Shown here one piece after another: positions 11,701 through 23,700 of a stretch of 64,000 nt of DNA (positions are counted from its first letter, which is position 1; each line of letters opens with the position of its first letter). The stretch covers positions 7,440,637 through 7,504,636 of the forward strand of contig JAYGXS010000002.1 in NCBI GenBank assembly GCA_036362985.1, in the 5' to 3' direction. The stretch comes from Ligula intestinalis. Taxonomy: Eukaryota; Platyhelminthes; Cestoda; Diphyllobothriidea; Diphyllobothriidae. A program made the position numbers and the translations under genes. The notes beneath the pieces are model-generated. The model was not told the origin of the DNA and did not search any database. It saw nothing but the letters and a program-made list of their open reading frames with translations.

Positions 11701-14700
11701 TGAAAACAGACTTGCATCACATCTGCCTCACTATCTCTTACTTCAACCATCTGGGTCCAGTGTCTGAACAGAGTCAAAAAGTCCGCAAGCGGGATCGGCG
11801 CGAGGCCGCCCCTCCTATGCGTGCCGACACATTCGGTTAGGATCCCAGCTATATGGGAGTGCCGTAAAAGCCACATTAAGAAGGATCCACCGCAGCCTGA
11901 CTCCCGGTCCGCCACTCCACACAACAAAACACACTGGACTGACTGCGCAGTCAGAGTTATCCCTTCAGTTGGCAACCCTCCAGACCGCGACTTTTAGCGT
12001 CCCTTGATAGGTCTAAGCGCATCGGATTGTTTAGATTGAGGAAAAAAATGCACTGAGTCATCAACCTCATTCTCTTCCCCACCGTGAGCATCAAGCCACG
12101 GCCTAGCTGATCGATCGCTTGATGTGGGATGGGCGCAGTGGCCGACTGGGCCGGCGAACCCGTCTGTGTGCGCGCGACAGCACGACCTGGCGCCCTTGAC
12201 ACATCAGGATTTACACACCCAGGGACTAGAAAGGAGCTGTAGCCGTCTGACTTGCAGTCCAAGCATCAGCCGCTAAACACACAACATATACTGAGCTCGT
12301 AGTATGTCTGGTAAATGCGTCAGCTGACTGCCTCCTTAGTCACTGTACACCGTCACACAGAAGGAGCTGAGGCACTCAACGACTATAAACAATCAGACAG
12401 GGCAGTCCATTGAAATAAATGGAGTTCTTACATCATATCTATCAGTAACAATCCTCCGCCATTATTTCCACCGAGGGCATAAAGAAACTCCTCACCAAGC
12501 CATCATCGAAATACTCAGAGGCAGAACAGACTACTAACTAGATCGAGCAAACTGGTGCTGTAGAGGATTTTTCTAAGTGCGTAGAACATCGAGCTGGGAT
12601 TAAAGAAGATGAGAGAGAGAGAAGGGCTAAAGACTACTCGGCAGAGGGCATTACCTGATTAGGCTCAGTTTCATGAGCATCTGGCGACTGGTTAGTAGGA
12701 CATGAACCCGGTCGCACAACGCCCTCTGCCTTCAGTGGCGTCCCAGCCTGCGTTTCCCCACCGGCCTGTGAGGTACCCGCTGTGGCAGACGACGGCGGCG
12801 CATCACTGGCAGAAGGCAGGTGGGCGGCAGCTGGGAGCACCCTCTCCTGCGCCTGGCCTGTCGGAGAGGACTTGCAGGAGTCGCTTTCCTTCACCTCGGG
12901 TGTACCCGACGGCGAGGACTTGAGTGGCCCTGAACGACCACCACCACCACCGCGTTGCTGGTGTTGTTGTTGCTGCTGCTGCTGCTCGGCCATGTGCTCC
13001 TGCAGTTGCTGCTGTTCCATCAGGGTGTAATGACCGGCCTCCTTGGCGAAACGCAGCTTCAGTGGCGGCCCAACAGAACTGGTACTGTTCGGGGAGACGG
13101 AGGAGGGCCCCGACTGATCACTGTGCGCGTTAACTTGGATGCTGGGCAGAGGGGTGGAGGGGACAGATGCGACGCAAGAGAAGCGGCGGGTGATGGGACT
13201 GGAAGTGGTGCCCTCGAGGTTACCAGGGCCACCACCACCACCGGTCGGGGTGCTAGCGTGCGCATTGGTGGGGGTGGTGGAGGCGGTGGCCGTGGCCATG
13301 GCGGCAGAGGCACCCAGTGTTCCGCTGCTGCTTCCGGCGCCAACGCCAACGGTGGAGTGCGGTAGCGGCGGTGACAGATCCTGCTCCTCATCATCAAATG
13401 CGTAGGGGTCTTTTTTTGCACCTGATCAAGGCGTCAAAATACGTGACCGGTTAAAAAAAAGATGTTAGCAGAATTACAATTATGTTAACGCAATAAATGG
13501 CCTCGTTTTTGAGAGCAATATAACTGAAAAGGCAACTCAGGCGACGACACACATCTTCCCATTCCCGTTGCCGGTACTCGTTCGTATCCTTCGTTTTCTT
13601 AACACAGACCCAAACGGTAGCGATACATGGACAAGTTTTTTTTAACCAGACTGCTATTTTTTTCGATTTGATCCCATGTAAATTTCCGATATATACATCG
13701 GTTGACCTGGTGGGCCAATTACAAACCGATTTCTAGCACTCTTTGTTGATTCAAACTGCAACAATGAAGGCATTAGCGCACGACGTTGGCAGCGTTTTTA
13801 AGTCTAATTTTGCAGATGATTGGTCATGATGTTCGCAAGTCCCGTGTTTGCTCATTATGCGTTGTTTGTTATATCTCAGTTTCATTTGAGGCAAATGGAG
13901 GACGCTTTTGCCGAAATTTTGAAATTATTGTTTCAGAAAATAGCGTATCTCTCTCTCTCTCAGCCGTTGCCTTAACCCGGTGAGGTTCTCGACTGAGATT
14001 TGCGTCCTGCCTACTTTCTCCTTNNNNNNNNNNGGTTGTTTATGGCAAGCTATGGCCTCGAACCCGCCGTTGACTCGTGTTCCTCTCCAGGTCCGTTAGT
14101 CTTTTAGGCTTTCCTAGCTGTTGGTGTTGTCTTAAAAACTAAAGTAGGTACTTATTAGCTCTAGGTAGACACCAGAGGCCCTTACCAATTCTGTCTCCTG
14201 TTTTTGCAGCGTTGCAATTTGCATGGTACACAGCCAGACAACACTAGACAAAACAGGCACCGCCTACACACGCCAAGTAAAACTGCAAATCATGTGAAGG
14301 AAGGGCGCACAAATATGCATGTCATCTTTAGAATGCATCAATCTCCGCTGGACCATCACACAGCTGACATACTTGACCGGCCAATGTGCGTTCCTAGTGT
14401 CTCCGGGTTTTTTTCGCTCAAGGTAATACTTCGCCTGGAGGCCTGAGAGCTCAGACTTGACGGTGCTTGGTCCTTTGGCGAGTTCGAAGATCGGGTTCGG
14501 TGAGAACCGTGACCAGTGTTCGCGTCGCCTGGGATCGAGGAGGCGGACTGATGATGGTGGTGATGATGATGAAAGTGAGCGCCATCTCCAGATGTCTTAC
14601 CGGCGGGGAGGTTTGATCTGTGACTTACGGCAGCAGCAGGCACCGGGGAGTTGGTCTCGGCTAAAGCTGCCGTCGCCGAGTCAGTTAGTTTTGGGTGTTT

Positions 14701-17700
14701 TCCATGCTGTTCGCTGCGAGATGAATGCTCAAAGGGTGAAAGGTGTTCCGACTTGGGGCGATAGGCCAAATCCTTGCGATCTTCCACAAAGGATGAATGG
14801 CGTTGTCGGCTGCTGGAGTCACCACCACCACCACCACCACCGCTAGACTGGGACTGGTGATGGTGGTGATGATGCGAACGTTGATGACCCTCGTGAGAGG
14901 AGGAGGAACGGGAGCTTGGGATGGGGGGAGATGTTGTCTCCTGCTTTTTCGAGGCAAAACTGCTCGGTTGACTGGAGTGGGAGCTTTCAGGAGAATCTTC
15001 CATCTAGAAAAGTATAAAAAGAGCACCACGGTGGTCAGAAGGAACTGCAAACACTGGCATAAAAAGAAAACAAATCTGGAAAGGTATACTACTTCTGGTG
15101 CCTAGGAAGAGCTAAATACAGATCAAAGGGAATCAACGTGGCCTTCCGTGAATTGTCCCAAAGCCTGAGACAATGCTATATCATCTAGTATTATGACTTA
15201 TTCTTAGGCAATCTGGTGCAAATGTAGACTGTGACCAAAGATGTGGGGCGTTGGTGGCTTCAGTAAGTCCAGATTCAGGCACCAGCCACGTGTGGTATCT
15301 GACTCAAGCGTGGCGGCTTCGTCAGCCGCCTTCGCCTGATCCTGCCTCCAGTCTTCTTGACTTTGGCTTTGGCAGGGGCAATTGAGAGGAAAGAGAAAGA
15401 GCGCGGTGTATGTAACGCAAGTCTACGTCTAACTTGAAATTAATTCACGCGTAAGCCACCGTATCTGCACTGCCATCACCAGCACCACACTGTTTACCTT
15501 TCTCGCATGAGTTCAAATTCGGTCATAATGCTTCCCGAACAGCAAGCAATTTTAAAAGGACAGGGAAAGAAGGGTTCACCGTGTTTGTGTGTGTGTGTGT
15601 GTGTCTTGCCTTTACTGCCCCCTAATAGCTCCTATAGTTATATTACTCGTTCCATTACCGCACTCACACTCATAATAGCGGCGCCTACAGTTCTGTCTTT
15701 AGCACAAACGTCAGCCTCAGTAGCTACTGAAGATTCTCTGCTGCAAGGTAAGCTGAGATTTTTCTCTCATTGTTCTTTTCTATACTTCATTTCCTCCCCT
15801 CGCTCTCGGCCTGTCTGCGTTCCCCACCCCTCCTCTCCCTAACCCCCTCTTTCACTTTCTTCTTCTTCCTATCCCTTTTTCTACCCTTCTTCTTCGTCCT
15901 TTCTCCTCCTTCTTCATCTTACTCTTCCTCTTCTTCCTCTTCGTCTTCTTCTGTACGTCCACAATTGCAAAGTTCACCAGTTACCTCTTGCTCTCCTTTC
16001 AGCCTCGCCCACGGATGCCGACTGGCAACGGAGCATGGGTAGTGCCTTTCAGTCGTTGACTGACTGGTTACCCCTCTCAGGAGGGTGTTGGCCCAGGCTT
16101 CATGCAGGGCTGCTCTCACCCTTCTGAGATCCAATGGTCTGTATGCACATGCAACGCCAGTCCTCAGCCAACCACGGTCCCTGCGGCCTGGAAGGCACTG
16201 GCACTTTCTCTCACTTCTGATTCCCTGTTGGTGACTGCGCTCGCACTCCCACTGGGTTTCAGGCCCCACTGCGGGTGCCCGAAAAGCTAGGCAGTCACTA
16301 TGCGGCGGGGGAGAGAGTGAGGTCGACCTTGGTGCGTTTTTCTCCTCACTATAATAAATCTGAATGCGTCTGAATCTATCACGGTGCGCTAAAAGCCGTG
16401 GCTTGGAGGGTCTGCCAACTGACGGGAAAACGCGGGCCACCACGTTGCTGCTCCTTCTGTACGCGTGTGTACGCGTGTGTGTGCGTACGAGAGAAGGAGG
16501 ACTGAGAGTCAGGCTGCAATGACTCCCTCTTAATGTGGCCTTTATGGCGCTCCCGCGCAGACGGGAGCATACCTAGCGGGATAGCTGTGTCAAGTGTGCG
16601 CGTGCTGAGTGTTTATCGCACTAGCCATCTACACCCTCCCTCATCCCCGGTCTTATTGACTTTGTCTTTACACCGGAAACGGAAGTGGGAGTGGCGAGCG
16701 AGTGGGTAGATTCTGTGCGAGTCTGCCTAAACTCCTGTTTTCTCTCGTGCCAGTTCTCTGCGTCGCTCCCGCTTGCTGTTGCTTTCGTGTTGCTTGCCCA
16801 GCTCACCTCAGCTGTCTGTTGCGGCTTGCTTCAGCGTTTGCTGCGGCTTGTTGGAGCGCATGGTGCCCATCGTCGAAATCGAAGGGGGAACTTTCGTGTG
16901 TGTGTCGTAGCCCTTGTTGGATCAAGAGTCACCATCAGCATCCAAACTGGGTGATGGAGAAAAGCCGATACCTCGACCGGCTTGAGGCAAAGGCCCACGG
17001 GGGTGAGTTGGGTCCCTGGCCGGGAACTGCAGGCGAATAGATGCTAACAATCATGCGGAGAAAGGCCGCAGTCAGGATAGGTTTCTACAGGTGTACGATT
17101 GTGGTTTCAGAAGTTTCGTAATGCTATATGAGAACCTTGCAGCCTCCACAAAATTCAAACGACCTAATTTTTAATCGAATACTCAAGAGTGACGAAAAGT
17201 TGATCCTTAATAATAACAATTAGCGATCAGGGTAAGGGTAAGGGTTTAATTGTGACGAAGCGCACAAACGTTTCGCTAAACCGAAGTCACAACAGCAAAA
17301 TGTGTCAAAGCCAGTGAATTTTCTAGCCAAAAGGCATAAATATTCTAGTTCATCTATGACAGAGATGCATAAATGTTCAAAGAGCGCACTTTAACTACTT
17401 TTAACATAGGTCCACGTATACCGTGCATCTGCACGGTCCATTTTTCCATACGGATGCAAATGCTGGGCTATGCGCATGAAGGATGAACGGAAACTGGAAG
17501 TCTTTGACCACTACTGCTTGGAGACCATCCTTCGAGTGAAGTACATCGACTTCGTCTCAAATGACACAGTCCGCACTCGCTGCGACAACATCGCAAGGAT
17601 ATCCCAGGTAATCCAACCTCGCAAGCTTGGTGTTACTGCCCTCGACCCAAGACCGTTACCTAACTGGAAACGTCGAAGTGGGGGTCAGCTCAAAACCTGG

Positions 17701-20700
17701 CTCCACTCAGTCAGTCAGAACATGGGAGTGGTTCTTGGACCTTCGATATGCAGTCTCCGGCGCTGACAAAGAGAATGCGTCGAAATGTCGAGGTTTGCTG
17801 CCACGAATCGTCGTCTGAGGTCGGCTAGATCACTCATGATCGCGGCCGCAACAAGTACAAGTAAGTTCATATAGTGTGAAAAGTTTCAATAAGAAATGCC
17901 TGTTTCTGGAATGGACCAGTACTTTTGTAACAGCCTCATATATTATATTATGTGAAGTTAGTTTTGTCCCAGTCTAAGAAAGAAAGGTCCCATTGAAAAA
18001 AAAGACTACGTATATTCAATGACTCACTTGACGGAGAATGGTAGCACTCAGTTCGTTCGGACAGAGGTCAATAGCCCGATCACCGTTGCCATTAGATATT
18101 TTCGGATCAGCACCATGACGAAGGAGAGAACGAATGACGCGAATATGACCGGCCTGCGCCGCCTCATGCAAGGCCGTATTACCCCGTGCCCCCTTCAGAT
18201 TGGGATCAGCATTATGCCTAAGTAGGTAGGCCACGACACGCGAGTGGTTTCGACTGCTACACTCATGCAGCGCTGTCCGACCTGAGTAGAGAGACAAGAA
18301 AAACAGTAAATTCCAAGACAATTAGGCAAAAATCAGTAGGTAGGGCGTTCTCATGAGGCCGCCTAAAAAAGTCCCCCCCTCGCCAAATTTACTCACAGAA
18401 TTCGTGGTAAAAGGAGATAAACAGAATGTGCGTAGACCGGGGTCGGTAAAAGTTAAGTTGGTTGCCCACCTTAGACACCCCTAGCCCTTAGTCCTGCAGT
18501 CATATGCCTTTAAAGTTTAGTTCCAGTTTAGTTTTTTGTTCGGGCAGATACTGTAGGGGTCTAAGTCATGATTGTGCATAGATCACTACAATCATCAGGT
18601 CGAAATCCCAGGTTGGAAGTTAGAAGGCAAGAGTGACCAGAATGAGGGATGTATTGTATACAGAACTCACAGTTGCATTCTCAAGTGTCAGTGGCCACTG
18701 GCGAAGCCAGGGATGGTCCTGACTGCGTCCAGCCAGGCCTGAAAGTGTCAACTGTGTGTTGTGTGGGGTGATGACATTTGCTTTACACGAATGTGAAGCG
18801 AGTTCAAGTGTTCTGTTATTGGTGTGTTGCGAGTGCCCGAGGGGATGTTGCCTGTAAAGGCCCCTGCTGCTTGGCCGCGGCCTAGCGTGTTCGAGTGGCA
18901 CTTAGGCAGGCGTGCTTATTTGGACGCGCGTGTGTGGAGCACGTGCGTGGGTGAGCGAATATCGGTCAAGTGGTCTTCAGGTCAGCAAGTGAAACAGCCG
19001 CCTGCAAAGACATATGACGTTGACGGCCGCGGGCACTGAAGAATGAAGGGGGATGGAGAAGACATTGTGGCCGTCCGCCACAATACCACCAACTTTAGAA
19101 GGCGGTTTACCCCAGGAAAGGAGAATTACCCATTAGACAAGCTGCAGGCTACCTGGCGCGTCCACGGGTGGCGGATAGTGCGACGACCTTCAGTGAAGGT
19201 TAGCTGTGAAATAAGCACTCTCAGGTCTGACGAATAAGCAGTCGCGGACGCAGCAGCGGCAGTGCTACCAGGGCACGGCGGGCTGAGGCCTGGCAAGCCG
19301 AAAGCCTATAAAGTTTCGCAAAGCCTGACGACGGCGCTGTGACATGGCGAGCGTGTACCGCCATTAAATAAGTTCGCTTGCCACCGCTGCCTTGTGGTTA
19401 GGCTATTGAGCCAGAGTGCTAGAGGAGACAACCTCGAACAAACAATCCGTGCGGCTGTTGGGGACCCACTCGTACCCAAAATTCCCAAGTCACCTCAATG
19501 AATCTCATGTCCTACAACTGCAATACGATCCATGCTACGGCGTCCGCGGGAACCAACGCGTTCCGCAACCCTTGTCCAGTGGTGCGGGCGAATAGTATGC
19601 GAGCTGGACTACTCAATCGAAATCGGACTCTTGGTATTGGATGCTGGAATGTGCGAACGTTCCTGGCCCCTGGTACCCAAAGCCTGACGGTGCGCAGTCT
19701 TAATCAGTACAACGTCGATGTCTGCTGCCTGTCCGAAGTCCGACTGCCTAACTTCGGCGCTCAGGAAATAAAAGTTCCTGGAGCTGACTCCCACTTCACC
19801 CTATACCACAGCGGCCCCCATGACTCCTTCGGCAGCCATGGTGTGGCAATGGCCCTCTCGCAAAAAGCGAGCCGTGCACTACTTGCCTGTGAACCAGTCA
19901 ATGAACGCATGGCTTATGCGCGCTTGAAGGGCCACTTCACAAACATATGCATACGCACCAAAGTCCGCTGCTGATCAGCGTGATAAAGATATGTTTTATT
20001 CACAACTACAGACATTGGTCAAAAGGCTTCCTCGTCGTGAGATGTTGATTGTTGCCGGGGATTGGAATGGCCGAACTGGGCCGGGTGACCACAAACAGCC
20101 ATCTTATCGGCCGCTTTGGGCTTGGCTCTCTATGTGAAAATGGTGACAGATTACCGAACTTTGCTGAACGGAACTGACTGTTTGTAACGAACACGTGCTT
20201 CCAGCACCGCAACAAACACTTGCTGACCTGGTACTCCAACGACGGCCATACAGCCAGTCAGATTGACTATATTTTAGTCAGCTCAATATTCCGCAGCTGG
20301 GTTCATGACAGTCGGTCGCTGCGTGGTGCTGAGACTGGTAATGCCCATGGCTCTGACCACGTTCTTGTTCGCACACGCTTGAAAGCTGACCTCTCATCTG
20401 CACCCAAAGTGCCCCGCGCTAGACGCCTCGCTGTCGCCTAAATCTGGCAACCCAACACCGCTGAGGCCCTAGGCAGAGAAATCCAATCCTGTTTCACGAC
20501 CCACGCTGACAACGAAGGGGGTAACCCATGGTCCTTACTGAAAACTTCAGTCTATGGAGCAGCCGAGAAGATTATTGGATGCACCAAGCGGCGCCATAGT
20601 GAATGGATTAGCGGACGCACCCTGCAGTTATCCGCGGAGACAGCCCGAGCTAGGGGCCGTAACGACGATTCCTTCCGCCATTTAAGAAAGATGACGGCAA

Positions 20701-23700
20701 AATCGGCCAGAGAGGATCGAAAGAATTACTGGGCTGAAATTGCGACTTCCATGGAGCAGGCCTCAAACGTTGGTGATACTCGAAAGCTCTACCAACTTAT
20801 TCGCCAGGCTAGTGGTATACTGTCTCCACTGAGTGACTTAGTTCGTGATGTGAATGGCAGCTTTATTGCTGACAACGCAACCAAGATTGAACGCTGGCGT
20901 GAGCATTTCGAGCACCTCAACTTCGATACGGAGCCCACCGCCTTCCTGCTCTCATCTTCGGTAGAGCCTCCTCCATCGTTCACTTATCCGGTATCATGCG
21001 ACCCGCCTTCTGAAGCAGAAATCGCCGATGCCATAAAAAGCCTGCGCAACAATAAGGCACCTGGAGAGGATGACATCCCCGCTGAAATCTACAAGTCTTT
21101 TGCCGACACTCTGGCGCCTTGGCTTCATGAGGTGATTGGACAAGCATGGAGAGACGAAACCGTTCCTGATGACTGGGGCTCAGGCCTCCTTGTGCCTGTC
21201 CACAAGAAGGGAGTTAAGACAAGATGTGAGAACTACCGTGGCATAAGTCTCATCGACATTGCTGCGAATAATTTTGCTATCGTTCTCCTCAGGCGGTTTC
21301 AGTCTGTGCCCGACTCCAGGACACGACCCAACCAGGCCGTATTTCGTGCTAGGCGTGGACGTGTGGATCAGATATTCACTCTGAGACGGATCCTTGAGTT
21401 CCGTCATAGCTACCAACAACCAACGGCCATTTGCTTTGCTGACTTCGCCGCTGCGTTCGACTCCGTCCATCATGACTCTTTATGGCGGATAATGGCATTT
21501 GATGGTATACCACCAAAACTAATCGCCATGATTAAGGCATACACCGCTCCACCACTAGGCGGGTTTTAGTCCACAAAAATCTCTCAGAACCCTTAGCTAT
21601 TCGGTCAGGCGTTCGGCAAGGCTGTGTCCTGTCGCCCATCCTCTTTAACTACGCCATTGACTGGGTTCTCGGGAAGGCCCTACAAGAAGGTGACGGTATG
21701 AGCTTGAACCCGGGCGCCGGTTGACTGACCTTGACTATGCCAATGATATCGCCTTACTGGCGTCAAGCTTAGGCGATCTCCAGTCTATGGTGTCACGGGT
21801 GAACGAAGTCGCGAAAACGGTCGGCTTGTCCATAAACGCTGGGAAGACCAAAGTGTTTTCATGCTGCATCTCTACCGAAGCGAAGGCGTCTCTCGAGATT
21901 AGTGGCTGTCAACTAGAAGGAGTCGACAGTTTCAAATACTTCGGAGCGAGATTGCTGCCGAATGGACAGGGTAAGGATGATATTGTCTCCCGAATTGATG
22001 CAGCGTGACGAGTGTTCTCCAGCCTTCGGAAGTGCTTATGGACCTGACGTGATATCTCTATCTCAACAAAGATCCGCATGTACCGTGCATCTGTGCAGTC
22101 CGTTCTCCTATACGGATGCGAATGTTGGGCTATGTGCGTGGAAGATGAACAGAAACTGGAAGTCTTCGACCACTACTGTCTGCGGAGCATCCTTTAAGTG
22201 AAGTACACCGACTTCGTCTCATATGAGACAGTTCCCACTCCCAGGCCATTCAGGAAAGACGACTGAGGTGGTTTGGAAACGTTCGTCGTCGCCAACCTCA
22301 AGAGCTCAGTGCTAGTTCCCTCGACATGAAACCGTTGCCTAATTGGAAACGTCAAAGAGGGGGTCAACTCAAAACCTGGCTCGACTCAGTCCGTCAAGAC
22401 ATGGAAGTGGTTCTCGGACCTTCGGTATTTGGTCTCCGGCGCTGGCGAAGAGAATGGGTTGAACTGTCCAGGTCTGCGGCCATGGATCGTCGCGCTTGGA
22501 GAAGCCCCATTCGGGACATAATTGAGGCCGGCTGGATCAGTCATGATCGCAGCCGTAACAAGTACGAAAGTACTTAAATAACTATATACTAAACTAAACT
22601 AAACGAAGCGAAACTGACTAAACTAAACTCCAACTAAATAATAAACTACAAACTAACCTAAAATAATATCACCACTCCCGTAAGACAGAATTCTGGGGCT
22701 AGGGCTAGCTAATGTAGGAGACTAATTTCAGTATCAGTATCAGTATATTGAGGGTATGTAGGAAAAATTCCTTTGAGTGCCCTATTTGTACATACGTGCA
22801 GGGGTTGCAAAAATTTGTTGCTTAGACTGTTGGCGAGGCCAGTTGTCCTGTGTCATAGGATGAAAATAGGAGCAGACAGTGAAAAAAACTCCTCAGGGAT
22901 TTTTAGGAGAAAAACTGTCTACCAATGGGGCTTTTTGGGAGTCGGAAAAATGCACAAATAGAAAGAGACTAAAGACGCTTGTTACTGTTTTACTTAACAA
23001 AAAATGTAGGTGAAAAGGTTGATGAAGGAAAAGAGAAGCCAAAAATAAATCCTGCAGACTAAAAAAAATATTAGAGCAACTCCTATTGGTTACTAAAGGA
23101 AGCCCAAAGACCAAAAAAACTATTTGAGCAATTCATTTTACCATTAAGCGGCCTCACGAGAAAGCCCTACCGAAAAGTGTGCTCAAATGGCACACATTAT
23201 GATAAATTATCCACTGTGGCTCAGAAGGAGAGTGATGAAAGAAGAAAGGAAGAAGTGAAATGCGCCCACTTACCGGAGGAATCCTGCTCATTTATATCCA
23301 CACCCTCCTTTACGAGAATCTTTATGCCCTCCAGATCGCCCTTTTTAGCCGTCTTCATGAGAGGCGCCTCGTGTCCAGGCGCGGGCTTCAAATGAGGACG
23401 CCTATCTGTCATAGAGGGGCTGCTGTCAGCCCCGATGGAGGTCGGTCGGGATTTGTGCTCCCTCTGTTCTCGCTGCTGCTGCTGGCTATCCGTGGCGGAT
23501 GAGGAGGAGGAGGCAGCGAAAGAGGAGTGATGCGGATGGCGTTGGTAGCCGTGGGAGCTGGGCGAGGGATCGGAGACGGCAGCGGCGGTCTGTGGGGGCG
23601 ACATGGAGTAACCAGACGGTTGGGGGGGAGGTGGCGGTGGCGGCGGTGGGGGTAGCGCTGAAAAGGAGGACGGTGTTGCTGAAAAGTGGCTGCTGCCGCC

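Larger units (their letters stand above)
15004..18027 (-). other. Intron of the ankyrin gene with several repeats
   Basis: It holds a (GT)n run at about 15580-15603, a pyrimidine-rich tract at 15835-15955, repeat S at 16625-16905, a Jockey 3' fragment at 16907-17035 and an RTE fragment at 17400-17865. The stretch 15240-15410 and the stretch 16010-16600 are GC-rich and look like further repeats, but I found no second copy here. Confidence 0.5.

Noticed and set aside
12782..13365. Long plus-strand reading frames across the Gln/Gly-rich exon
   Set aside because: They mirror the minus-strand low-complexity exon, which has splice sites and phase continuity. Repetitive codons keep the opposite strand open.
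17231..17252. Telomere-like GGGTAAGGGTAAGGG run
   Set aside because: The unit is GGGTAA, not the GGGTTA of animal telomeres, and there are only about three units.
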